A DNA stretch of 6,694 nt from Candidatus Odyssella thessalonicensis (lineage in GTDB: Bacteria; Pseudomonadota; Alphaproteobacteria; Bin65), in assembly GCA_005240015.1 (NCBI GenBank), contig SBBV01000353.1:1-6694 (forward strand), in the 5' to 3' direction. The position numbers and the translations under genes are program-made. The notes beneath the pieces were generated by a model. The model did no database searches, was not told the origin of the DNA, and worked only from the letters and a program-made list of their open reading frames with translations. This document shows, one piece after another, positions 1 to 5,956 of the stretch (position 1 is its first letter; each line of letters starts with the position of its first letter).

Positions 1-7
1 ACCCTAA

Positions 8-59
8 CCCTCCCGCGCTCGTCGCGGGGGAGGGGATTCAGGCGCGCCGCTCGGCGCGC
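8..59. repeat. GC-rich double-hairpin intergenic repeat, copy 1
   Basis: The stretch at 8-34 is an imperfect palindrome (CCCTCCCGCG, short loop, CGCGGGGGAGGG). A second inverted repeat follows at 42-49/52-59 (GCGCGCCG / CGGCGCGC). Read on the minus strand, 34-8 begins CCCTCCCCCGCGAC and matches the repeat at 3975-3999 at nearly every base, so this is an interspersed family and not a chance hairpin. It may act as a transcription terminator for whatever lies to the left, but there is no T-run, so a terminator role is inference. Confidence 0.6.
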
Positions 60-69
60 GATCCTTCAT

Positions 70-101
70 CCTTGGCGCCTTGGCGTCTTCGTGCCTTGGC
101 G
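70..101 (+). repeat. 8-nt tandem array (CCTTGGCG), four units
   Basis: CCTTGGCG occurs at 70, 78 and 94, and a degenerate unit TCTTCGTG fills the register at 86, giving four contiguous octamers followed by GTGAGACT. It sits between hairpin repeat copy 1 and the promoter of the metallohydrolase. Similar CTTGGCG-type strings are common as intergenic repeats in many bacterial genomes (from memory, not searched). No function is evident. Confidence 0.6.
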
Positions 102-152
102 GTGAGACTTTCCTCGTTACTTCTCCCCGGCTCCCTGTTCACTTGCCCTTCG

Positions 153-182
153 TTGGAGTTTGCCCAGCGCTTCCGCTACAAT
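153..182 (+). promoter_or_regulatory. Candidate promoter, probably leaderless
   Basis: TTGGAG (153-158) and TACAAT (177-182) are separated by 18 nt. TACAAT matches the -10 consensus TATAAT at five of six positions. It ends 6 nt before the ATG at 189, so transcription would begin at or next to the start codon. There is no Shine-Dalgarno sequence beyond an AGG touching the ATG, which fits a leaderless message. Confidence 0.5.
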
Positions 183-188
183 CCCAGG

Positions 189-923
189 ATGAGCCGTATC
201 CGGATCAGCGAGAGCGCGCTGGAGTTCGAGGACGGCCCCGAGGGCCGCCTCACGATCCCGCTGACGGTGCGGCGCAACCGGGCGGCGCGGCGCATCTCGC
301 TGCGCATCGACGTGCCGCAGCGCGGTGCCATCCTCACCCTGCCCCAGCGCGCGGGCCTTGCGGCCGGGCTCGATTTCGTCGCCGAAAAGGCGATCTGGCT
401 GCGCAACGCCTATGCGCGCCTGCCCGCGGCGGTGCCGTTCGCCGACGGCGCACACATCCCGCTGCTCGGGCGGCCGCACCGCATCGAGCATCGGCCGCAC
501 GCCAAGGGCGGCGTCTGGCGCGAAGGCGAAAGCATCGTCGTCACCGGCGCCGCCGAGCACCTGCCGCGCCGGCTCGGCGATTGGCTCCGGCGCGAGGCTG
601 ACGCCGTGCTCGAGGCGCGCACGCACGCCGCGGCGCAGCGCCTCGGCCGCACGGTGGCGCGCGTCGCCGTGCGCGATACGCGCTCGCGCTGGGGCAGCTG
701 TGCGCGCGACGGCCGCGTGCATTATTCCTGGCGGCTCATCTTCGCGCCCGAGTTCGTGCTCGACTATGTGGTGGCGCACGAGGTGGCGCACCTTCTCTAT
801 ATGAGCCACGGCCCGCGCTTTCGCGCGGTGGTCGATCGGCTGACGCCGCGCCGGGAGGAGGCCGAGGCCTGGCTGCGCGTCCATGGCGCGAGCCTGCTGC
901 TGGTGGGCGCAAGCTTCGGATAG
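189..923 (+). CDS. YgjP-type zinc metallohydrolase (M48-like, DUF45 / COG1451)
   Basis: This 244-residue soluble protein belongs to the YgjP/DUF45 family, often annotated as M48-like metallopeptidase; E. coli YgjP has been described as a UTP pyrophosphatase, so the true substrate is uncertain. The zinc site is clear: HEVAH with His197, Glu198 and His201, then the third ligand His207 in MSHGPRF, with the HExxH-x5-H spacing of the family. The preceding signature RSRWGSC (Trp168-Cys171) and LDYVVAHE are also typical. The N-terminal 120 residues form the family's basic, beta-rich half. I chose the ATG at 189 because family similarity begins there and a -10 box sits just upstream; the open frame extends to 72, but those codons cross the octamer array and the promoter. 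The gene for the Ada-type protein follows after 60 nt and could be co-transcribed. No signal peptide, so cytoplasmic. Confidence 0.88.
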   Translation: MSRIRISESALEFEDGPEGRLTIPLTVRRNRAARRISLRIDVPQRGAILTLPQRAGLAAGLDFVAEKAIWLRNAYARLPAAVPFADGAHIPLLGRPHRIEHRPHAKGGVWREGESIVVTGAAEHLPRRLGDWLRREADAVLEARTHAAAQRLGRTVARVAVRDTRSRWGSCARDGRVHYSWRLIFAPEFVLDYVVAHEVAHLLYMSHGPRFRAVVDRLTPRREEAEAWLRVHGASLLLVGASFG

Positions 924-973
924 AACGTCCGCCCGCTCCTTCCTAGGTTGACGTCGATGAACGGAAAACCGGC

Positions 974-978
974 GAGAG
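974..978 (+). promoter_or_regulatory. Ribosome binding site deciding the Ada-type start
   Basis: GAGAG lies 5 nt before the ATG at 984. The other possible starts, TTG at 948 and ATG at 957, have no purine-rich site at proper distance, so 984 is preferred. Confidence 0.5.
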
Positions 979-983
979 CGATC

Positions 984-1889
984 ATGCCTGACACTATGCT
1001 GGCCGACGGCGCCGCGTTGAAGGAAGCGGCGCACAGGGAGCCGTCGCAGATGGACGCGGTGCGCCGCGCCTGCGCGATGATCGACGCGGCGCAGGACAGC
1101 CCGCCCACCCTGGCGGCGCTCGCCCGCGCGGTCGGCATCAGCGCCACGCATTTCCAGAAGGTATTCAAGCGCGCCGTCGGCGTGTCGCCGCGCCAATACG
1201 CGGAGACGCGCCGCCTCGCCAAGGTGAAGGCGCTGCTGCGCTCGGGCGAGCCGGTGACGACGGCGCTCTACGAGGCCGGCTACGGCTCCTCGCGCGGGCT
1301 CTACGAAAATGCGCACGCGACGCTGGGCATGACTCCGGCCACGTACCGGAAGGGCGGCGCCGGTGCCGCGATCGGCTATGCGTTCGGCCGCTCGGCCCTG
1401 GGCGAGGTTCTCGTTGCCGCCACGCGGCAGGGCGTCTGCTTCGTGGCGCTCGGCGAATCGAAGGGCAAGCTCATCGCCGAGCTGAAGGGCGACTTCCCCG
1501 CCGCCACGCTGCACCCGGACGAGGCGCGGCTCGGCGCCTGGCTCGCCGAAGTGCTGCGCCGGATCGACGGCGCGCCGCCCGCCGCAGCGCTGCCGCTCGA
1601 CATCCGCGCGACGGCGTTCCAGCGCCGCGTCTGGCAGGCGCTGACCGCGATCCCGCTCGGCGAGACCCGCACTTATTCCGAGCTTGCCGCCGCGCTCGGC
1701 GCGCCCAAGGCCCAGCGCGCGGTGGGCCGCGCCTGCGCCACCAACCCCGTCTCGATCCTGGTGCCCTGCCACCGCGCCGTGCGCGAGGACGGCGGCCTCG
1801 GCGGCTATCGCTGGGGCCTGAAGCGCAAGCAGGCGATCCTGCGCAACGAAGGCGCCGGCGACCATCCGGCGCGGCGCAGCGGGCGGTAG
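984..1889 (+). CDS. ada: Ada-type protein: AraC helix-turn-helix fused to O6-methylguanine-DNA methyltransferase
   Basis: A 301-residue cytoplasmic DNA-repair protein and probable regulator. Residues about 28-123 are an AraC-type double helix-turn-helix (LARAVGISATHFQKVFK, then a second motif ending GMTPATYR). Residues about 130-290 are the methyltransferase: an N-terminal ribonuclease-H-like part (LGEVLVAATRQGVC) and the catalytic part with TAFQRRVWQAL, RTYSELA, the Asn of ATNP and the acceptor cysteine Cys262 in PCHR. The domain removes methyl groups from O6-methylguanine by irreversible transfer to that cysteine. The E. coli Ada N-terminal zinc domain, which repairs methylphosphotriesters and switches the regulator on, is absent: the whole protein has only four cysteines (30, 152, 251, 262) and no zinc-ligand cluster. 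This AraC-methyltransferase arrangement is a known subtype, so it is not a truncation artefact, and there is no Ada zinc domain encoded upstream in the window. The start is set by GAGAG at 974-978. The gene symbol is by family; it is not a full-length Ada. Confidence 0.9.
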   Translation: MPDTMLADGAALKEAAHREPSQMDAVRRACAMIDAAQDSPPTLAALARAVGISATHFQKVFKRAVGVSPRQYAETRRLAKVKALLRSGEPVTTALYEAGYGSSRGLYENAHATLGMTPATYRKGGAGAAIGYAFGRSALGEVLVAATRQGVCFVALGESKGKLIAELKGDFPAATLHPDEARLGAWLAEVLRRIDGAPPAAALPLDIRATAFQRRVWQALTAIPLGETRTYSELAAALGAPKAQRAVGRACATNPVSILVPCHRAVREDGGLGGYRWGLKRKQAILRNEGAGDHPARRSGR

Positions 1890-1909
1890 CCGCTGCATCG
1901 GCGCCGTGC

Positions 1910-1952
1910 GTGGTTCGAGGCTCGCGCTTCGCGCGAGCACCTCACCATGAGG
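1910..1952 (-). repeat. Palindromic REP-like unit A1
   Basis: Read on the minus strand the unit starts CCTCATGGTGAGG and ends CTCGAACCAC, with a perfect 7-bp stem CTCGCGC / GCGCGAG (1921-1927, 1931-1937) and loop TTC. It shares the frame CnTCATnnTGAG ... (CTCG)AA with units at 1993, 2550 and 2632. It faces unit A2 in opposite orientation. Repeats of this shape are common between genes in Rhizobiales and related alphaproteobacteria (recognised from memory). Confidence 0.65.
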
Positions 1953-1992
1953 AGCGCTTTTCCGGCACAATAACCTGCAGCCAACCCCGGGG

Positions 1993-2044
1993 CCTCATAC
2001 TGAGCTGCACACCGCCCCTTCCGGCGGCGCGCCTCGAAGCACAC
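1993..2044 (+). repeat. Palindromic REP-like unit A2
   Basis: Starts CCTCATACTGAGCTGC and ends CGCCTCGAAGCACAC, with an internal stem CCGCC / GGCGG (2012-2016, 2023-2027). It is a diverged copy of the unit at 1910-1952 in the opposite orientation; 40 nt separate the two. The rest of the gap 1890-2104 shows nothing else that I recognise except the -10 box at its end. Confidence 0.5.
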
Positions 2045-2092
2045 ACTGCACCGATGCGGGCCATTGGCGGTTCCGTCTCTCATGCTTTGCCG

Positions 2093-2098
2093 TATCTT
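2093..2098 (+). promoter_or_regulatory. Candidate -10 box, probably leaderless start
   Basis: TATCTT ends 6 nt before the ATG at 2105, preceded by GCTTTGCCG, which resembles the sequence before the -10 boxes of the genes at 189 and 2765. No good -35 hexamer is visible at 16-18 nt. The GGGG touching the ATG is too close to serve as a normal ribosome binding site. Confidence 0.35.
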
Positions 2099-2104
2099 GC
2101 GGGG

Positions 2105-2542
2105 ATGCGCTTCCTCCCCGCGATACTTCTCCTCCTTACCGCCTCGCCCCCGCTCGCGCAGTCGGCCGACATCTCGCTCATTTGGCGCGGCGGGCTCGCC
2201 ACCGCGCGCGATCTCTACACGCATCCGCAGATGGCGCCGGTGCTGGAGCGCCTGCTCGGCGTGCGGGCGCCGGCGTTCGCGGCGGCCACGGCGAGGCCCG
2301 ACCTCCTGGAGCGCCATGCCGGGCAGATCGTGGTCGGCACCGCCTGCGCCGCCGACTGCGCCAGCGGCGGCGCATTCGTCGTGGCCGACACGCGCCGCGG
2401 CGAGGTGCTGGTGCTGCTCGCCGCCCTCGGCACGCGCGGCGCCCAGCGCTTCGAGCGCTTCGAGACGGCGGGCTTCCCGTTCCCGTCCGAATCGGTCTAC
2501 GCGGCGATGGAAAAGTGGAAGGCGAAGTACGCCGGCCGCTAG
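2105..2542 (+). CDS. Small secreted protein, possibly Ivy-like (lysozyme-inhibitor family)
   Basis: This 145-residue protein starts with a clear signal peptide: Arg2, a hydrophobic core Leu4-Leu11, and probable signal-peptidase cleavage after AQS (residues 18-20). The mature part, about 125 residues, should be periplasmic. I do not recognise it with certainty. Its layout resembles the Ivy family of periplasmic lysozyme inhibitors: an amphipathic N-terminal helix with a THP motif, then a strand running into two close cysteines (GTACAADCASGG, Cys81 and Cys85), a strand-turn-strand VVADTRRGEVLVLL, and a C-terminal helix (SESVYAAMEKWKAKY). In Ivy the cysteines enclose CKPHDC, whose histidine blocks the lysozyme active site; here the loop is one residue shorter and has no histidine, so inhibitory activity is doubtful. 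The start at 2105 is chosen because the signal peptide begins there; the frame is open back to 1910, but that part crosses two repeat units. REP-like doublets lie on both sides of the gene. Confidence 0.72.
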   Translation: MRFLPAILLLLTASPPLAQSADISLIWRGGLATARDLYTHPQMAPVLERLLGVRAPAFAAATARPDLLERHAGQIVVGTACAADCASGGAFVVADTRRGEVLVLLAALGTRGAQRFERFETAGFPFPSESVYAAMEKWKAKYAGR

Positions 2543-2549
2543 CCTCTCG

Positions 2550-2589
2550 CGTCATGCTGAGGCTGAGCAACGCGAAGCCGAAGGATCTC
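2550..2589 (+). repeat. Palindromic REP-like unit B1
   Basis: Starts CGTCATGCTGAGGC and ends CGAAGGATCTC, beginning 8 nt after the stop codon of the small secreted-protein gene. It is an imperfect inverted copy of unit B2, allowing for a few inserted bases in the middle. A doublet like this could form a long hairpin in the RNA and protect or terminate the transcript (inference). Confidence 0.65.
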
Positions 2590-2631
2590 TCGCCGGCTAG
2601 CCTTGGCGCTGTCTCAGCCGCGGCTCGTGTT

Positions 2632-2663
2632 TCGAGAGTTCCTTCGCTGCGCTCAGGATGACG
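2632..2663 (-). repeat. Palindromic REP-like unit B2
   Basis: On the minus strand it reads CGTCATCCTGAGCGCAGCG followed by AAGGAACTC, the inverted partner of unit B1 with a 42-nt spacer. On the plus strand it spells the very common intergenic string CCTTCGCTGCGCTCAGGATG. The open frame crosses it (REFLRCAQDD), which is a typical spurious translation of this repeat and argues against starting the transporter gene at 2603. Confidence 0.7.
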
Positions 2664-2740
2664 AGCAAGTCATGCGTGCCGCGCATGTAGCGCCGTCGAT
2701 TGCGCCGGGCGATTGCGGCGATTGGCGCCGGCATGATTTA

Positions 2741-2757
2741 CGCTTCCGCGCTACATC
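2741..2757 (+). promoter_or_regulatory. Candidate -10 region of the transporter gene
   Basis: CGCTTCCGC (2741-2749) is followed by TACATC (2752-2757), 7 nt before the ATG at 2765. The same 9-mer CGCTTCCGC stands at 168-176 before the -10 box of the metallohydrolase gene. No convincing -35 element at standard distance; no Shine-Dalgarno sequence. Confidence 0.4.
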
Positions 2758-2764
2758 TCTCCGG

Positions 2765-3970
2765 ATGCCTGCCCGCGCCGATCTCCCGCGCCTCGCTCTG
2801 CTCACGATGCTCGTCGCCTTCGCGGCGCTGAGCGTCGACATCGCGATCCCGGTCGTCAACAGCTTTGCGGCCGCCTTCAACACGTCGAGCACGGCGGCGC
2901 AGCTCACCTTGAGCGTGTTCGTGCTGGCCTTCGCGGTGACGCACCTCATCGCCGGACCGCTCTCCGACCGCTTCGGCCGCCGCCCGGTGCTGATCGGCGG
3001 CGTGGCGCTCTACACGCTTGCATCCTTCGCCTGCGCGTTTGCCGAGAGCATCGACCAGCTGATCGCCGCGCGCTTCATCCAAGGCATCGGCTGCTGCGCC
3101 GGGCCGGTGGTGGGCCGAGCGATCGTGCGCGACGTCTATGGCGGCGAGCGCGCGGCCAAGGTGCTGGCCTATATGGCGACGGTGATGGGCCTGGTGCCGG
3201 GCCTGGCGCCGATCGTCGGCGGGTTCCTCGTGGAGGCGTTCGGCTGGCGCGCGATCTTCGTGGCGCTCTTGCTGTTCGGCGCCGTGGCGCTCGTGGGCTG
3301 CCTCTTCGTGCTCGACGAGACCAACAAGTGGCGCGATCCGGCGGCCGTGCGCCCGGAGCGCCTCGCCGCGAACTACCTCGACTTCCTCGGCGAGCGCAGT
3401 TTCCTCGCCTATGTCGCCGCGACCGGCTTCACCTACGCCGCGATGCTGTCGTTCCACTCGCTCTCGGCGTTCGTGCTGATCGAGCAGATGGGCGTGCGCA
3501 TCGCCCATTACGGCTACTGGTTCCTCGGCATCGTGCTCGGCTTCATCTCGGGCACGTTCACGGCCGGCCGCCTGCACGGGCGCGCGCCGGCGAACGCGCT
3601 GATCACCTTGGGGCTCGGCATCGAGGTGGCGGCGGCGGCGCTGTTCGCGGCGCTCGGCTGGCTGCGCATCGACGCGCCGGTGGCGATCATCGGCCCGATG
3701 GTGCTGTTCATGTATGGTGCCGGCTTCGTGTTCCCCAACGCGGCCGCCGGGGCGATCGCGCCCTATCAGACCAAGGCGGGCGCCGCCTCGGCGCTGTTGG
3801 GCTTCATCCAGTTCACGACCGGCGCCGTGATCGCGACGCTCGTCACGCGCTTCCACGACGGCACGCAGGTGACGCTGGTGACCGGCGTGCTCGTGTGCGC
3901 CCTGCTGGCCCTGCTGAGCTTCCGCCTGCTCATCGCCAAGCCCAAGCCCGCGCTGGCGCCGGCGGAGTAG
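2765..3970 (+). CDS. Bcr/CflA-family multidrug efflux transporter (MFS)
   Basis: A 401-residue inner-membrane protein with twelve hydrophobic segments, at roughly residues 10-33, 47-68, 75-93, 97-117, 135-157, 161-183, 212-235, 250-268, 277-298, 304-328, 340-362 and 367-390. The major-facilitator motif A is plain in the loop after helix 2 (GPLSDRFGRRP, 64-74), as are the helix-4 arginine (ARFIQGIG, Arg103), the Bcr-type GRAIVRDVYGGERAAKVL, and the antiporter motif in helix 5 (GLVPGLAPIVGG, 142-153). Asp25 in helix 1 is the usual membrane-embedded acidic residue of the DHA1 drug:proton antiporters. The length is normal for Bcr/CflA. These pumps export drugs such as bicyclomycin or other small molecules in exchange for protons; the substrate here cannot be told. 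I start it at 2765, where family similarity begins; the longer frame from 2603 runs through a repeat. It stands alone, with repeats on both sides and a convergent gene downstream. Confidence 0.9.
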   Translation: MPARADLPRLALLTMLVAFAALSVDIAIPVVNSFAAAFNTSSTAAQLTLSVFVLAFAVTHLIAGPLSDRFGRRPVLIGGVALYTLASFACAFAESIDQLIAARFIQGIGCCAGPVVGRAIVRDVYGGERAAKVLAYMATVMGLVPGLAPIVGGFLVEAFGWRAIFVALLLFGAVALVGCLFVLDETNKWRDPAAVRPERLAANYLDFLGERSFLAYVAATGFTYAAMLSFHSLSAFVLIEQMGVRIAHYGYWFLGIVLGFISGTFTAGRLHGRAPANALITLGLGIEVAAAALFAALGWLRIDAPVAIIGPMVLFMYGAGFVFPNAAAGAIAPYQTKAGAASALLGFIQFTTGAVIATLVTRFHDGTQVTLVTGVLVCALLALLSFRLLIAKPKPALAPAE

Positions 3971-3974
3971 CTGC

Positions 3975-4035
3975 CCTCCCCCGCGACAAGCGGGGGAGGT
4001 GGACCGCGCGCCCTTCGCGCGGGACGGAGGGGGCG
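3975..4035 (+). repeat. GC-rich double-hairpin intergenic repeat, copy 2 (possible terminator)
   Basis: A perfect 10-bp stem CCTCCCCCGC / GCGGGGGAGG (3975-3984, 3990-3999) with loop GACAA starts 4 nt after the transporter stop codon, followed by a perfect 7-bp stem CCGCGCG / CGCGCGG (4004-4010, 4016-4022) and GACGGAGGGGG. It matches copy 1 on the opposite strand. Placed directly behind a gene it could stop transcription, but no T-run follows. Confidence 0.65.
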
Positions 4036-4102
4036 AGGACGACTGGCCGCGGCAGCGAAGGCAGCGCGCGGCCTTCCTCCAACACGGTGCAAACTTGGCC
4101 TG

Positions 4103-4140
4103 ACCCCCATCCCGACCTTCCCCCGCCATGCGGGGGAGGG
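4103..4140 (-). repeat. GC-rich hairpin repeat, copy 3 (possible terminator of the minus-strand operon)
   Basis: CCTTCCCCCGC and GCGGGGGAGGG pair over 11 bp (4116-4126, 4130-4140) around the loop CAT, with one T-G wobble. On the minus strand the order CCCTCCCCCGC, stem return, GGTCGGGATGGGGGTC follows copy 2, so the two copies form an inverted pair in this convergent gap. The hairpin ends 7 nt beyond the stop codon of the penicillin-binding protein gene. Between copies 2 and 3 (4036-4102) I see nothing recognisable. Confidence 0.6.
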
Positions 4141-4147
4141 AGAGGCG

Positions 4148-5956
4148 TTACCGCCTTGCCGCGGGCGCGGGGCCTTCTTCGCTATCGGAATCGAGCGGCC
4201 TGAGATTGCCGTCGGGATAGGCGGCGCGCATGAACGCGGCCCAGACGCGCGCCGGCAGCTCGCCGCCGGTCACGTCGCGCATCGGCTTCCGGTCGTCGTT
4301 GCCGAACCAGACTCCGGCCACGAGCTGGCTCGTGTAGCCGACGAACCAGGCGTCGCGATAATCCTGCGTCGTGCCGGTCTTGCCGTAGGCCGGCTGCGGC
4401 AGGCCGGCGCGCCGCGCCGTGCCGCGCGTCGTCACGGCGTTGAGGACGGTGTGGGCATCGCGCACCACGCCCTCTCGCAAGAGCCGCGCCGGCGCGATGT
4501 TGCGGCGCTTGAATAGCACCTGGTTCTTGCGATTGCGGATCTCGACGATGCCGTAAGGCGTCGCGGCGCGGCCGCGATTGGCGAGCACGGCGAAGGCGCC
4601 GGTCATTTCGATGAGGCTCGTCTCGGTGACCCCAAGCGCGATCGCGGGGTCGCGACGCACCGGGCCCTTGACGCCGAGCCGCTCGGCCATCGCCGCCACG
4701 CGCGCGCGGCCGACCGATTCGGAAAGGCGCACGGCCACCGAATTGAGCGAAAGCGCGATCGCGTCGCCGATCGAGACCTGGCCCAAATACTGGTCGCGGT
4801 AGTTGCGCGGACGCCAGCCGCCGATGCTGATCGGCGCGTCGAGGAAGCGGTCGCCGGGCTTGTAGCCGTATTCGAGCGCCGCCAGTAGCACGAACAGCTT
4901 GAACGTCGAGCCGGGCTGGCGCCGCGCCTGGGTTGCGCGGTTGAATTGGCTCGCCTTGTAGTCGGCGCCGCCGACGAGCGCCTTCACCGCGCCGTCGGGC
5001 GTCGTCGCCACGAGGGCACCCTGGCGCACGCCCATCGCGGGACCGTCCTTGGCGAGCGCCGCCGCGAGCGCGCGCTCGGCCTCGCCCTGCAGCGCAGGAT
5101 CGAGCGTCGTGCGGATCACGAGATCGTCGTGTCCCACCGTCACGTAATTGGGCAGCAGGTCGACGATCCAATCGGTGAAGTAGCGCGGGCCGGCGAGCTC
5201 GGGCGGCGGGATGACGACCGTCCTCGTCTTCTTCGCCGCGCGCGCCTGCGGCTCGCTGATGACGCCGCTCGCGACCATCGCGTCGAGCACGACGGCGGTG
5301 CGCGCCTCGGCGCGCTCGGGATCAGCGTGCGGGTTGTCGCGCGAGGGCGAGCGCAGGAGGCCGGCCAGCATCGCGGCCTGATAGAGCGTCAGGTTCTTCG
5401 CCGGCCGCCCGAAATAGCGCCGCGACGCCGCCTCGATGCCGTAGGCGCCCGAGCCGAAATAGACGCGGTTCAGATAGAAGGTGAGGATCTCGTCCTTGGT
5501 GAAGTGATCCTCGATGCGCAGCGCCAAGAGCGCTTCGCGGAATTTCCGCGTGATGCTGCGCTCGGGCGTGAGAAACGCAACCTTGGCCAGCTGCTGCGTC
5601 AGCGTGCTGCCGCCCTGGCGGATGCGGCCGCTGATGATGTTGGTGGCGACCGCGCGCGCGAGCCCGATCGGGTCGATGCCCCAATGGCGATAGAAGCGCC
5701 GGTCCTCGATCGCCATCACCGCGCGCAGGACGTGCGGCGGCAGATCGTAGAGCTGCACCGGCTCGCCGTAGAGATCGCCGTAGACCGCGAGCATGCGCCC
5801 TTCCGCGTCCTGCACGATCACCTGCGGGCGGCGCTTGATCTCGTGAATGCCGTCGAGCGGCGGCAGATCGCGGCTGTAGTAGAGCGCCGCCGCGCCGACG
5901 ACGGCCGTGCCTGCCAGCGCCAGGTAGATCGTCCAGCGCAGCAGGAAGCGGACCAT
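4148..5956 (-). CDS. Bifunctional class A penicillin-binding protein (PBP1A family)
   Basis: A 602-residue peptidoglycan synthase that polymerises lipid II and cross-links the strands on the outer face of the inner membrane. One N-terminal membrane anchor (residues 4-27) is followed by a GT51 glycosyltransferase (about 45-215) with EDRRFYRHWG (catalytic Glu84), QGGSTLTQQLAK (114-125), RKFREALLALRIE and KDEILTFYLNRVYFG. The transpeptidase domain (about 280-575) has all three penicillin-binding motifs: STFK with acyl-acceptor Ser350, SLN at 403-405 and KTG at 526-528, then GYT. The C-terminal tail is short and acidic-to-Pro/Ala-rich. At 602 residues it is shorter than typical E. coli-like PBP1A (about 850) and lacks room for the extra domain between the catalytic parts; such short forms are known. 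The ATG at 5956 follows the stop codon of the SH3 gene with no gap, and GAAAGG at 5971-5966 supplies a ribosome binding site 9 nt upstream, inside that gene. Translational coupling is likely. Confidence 0.93.
   Translation of the reverse strand: MVRFLLRWTIYLALAGTAVVGAAALYYSRDLPPLDGIHEIKRRPQVIVQDAEGRMLAVYGDLYGEPVQLYDLPPHVLRAVMAIEDRRFYRHWGIDPIGLARAVATNIISGRIRQGGSTLTQQLAKVAFLTPERSITRKFREALLALRIEDHFTKDEILTFYLNRVYFGSGAYGIEAASRRYFGRPAKNLTLYQAAMLAGLLRSPSRDNPHADPERAEARTAVVLDAMVASGVISEPQARAAKKTRTVVIPPPELAGPRYFTDWIVDLLPNYVTVGHDDLVIRTTLDPALQGEAERALAAALAKDGPAMGVRQGALVATTPDGAVKALVGGADYKASQFNRATQARRQPGSTFKLFVLLAALEYGYKPGDRFLDAPISIGGWRPRNYRDQYLGQVSIGDAIALSLNSVAVRLSESVGRARVAAMAERLGVKGPVRRDPAIALGVTETSLIEMTGAFAVLANRGRAATPYGIVEIRNRKNQVLFKRRNIAPARLLREGVVRDAHTVLNAVTTRGTARRAGLPQPAYGKTGTTQDYRDAWFVGYTSQLVAGVWFGNDDRKPMRDVTGGELPARVWAAFMRAAYPDGNLRPLDSDSEEGPAPAARR

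Noticed and set aside
70..101. CRISPR array
   Set aside because: The repeats are 8 nt with no spacers of regular length and no cas genes nearby.
72..188. N-terminal extension of the metallohydrolase to 72
   Set aside because: The extra 39 codons cross the octamer array and the TTGGAG/TACAAT promoter, and family similarity starts only after the ATG at 189.
948..983. TTG (948) or ATG (957) as the start of the Ada-type gene
   Set aside because: Neither has a ribosome binding site, and the added residues are not part of any domain; GAGAG before the ATG at 984 is better.
117..1970. 617-codon open frame on the minus strand, opposite the first two genes
   Set aside because: Its product is dominated by Arg, Ala, Gly and His with no recognisable domain. 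Long antisense frames are expected in GC-rich coding DNA, and both plus-strand genes beneath it have clear family motifs.
2064..2661. Overlapping plus-strand frames beside the small secreted-protein gene
   Set aside because: Both are Arg/Ala/Ser-rich shadows without a signal peptide or domain; the frame at 2105-2542 has a proper signal peptide and balanced composition.
2603..2764. N-terminal extension of the transporter to 2603
   Set aside because: It translates repeat unit B2 (REFLRCAQDD) and the promoter region; the transporter family begins at the ATG at 2765.
2738..4129. 463-codon minus-strand open frame opposite the transporter gene
   Set aside because: Low-complexity Arg/Glu/His-rich product, with no motif; it is a shadow of the transporter reading frame.
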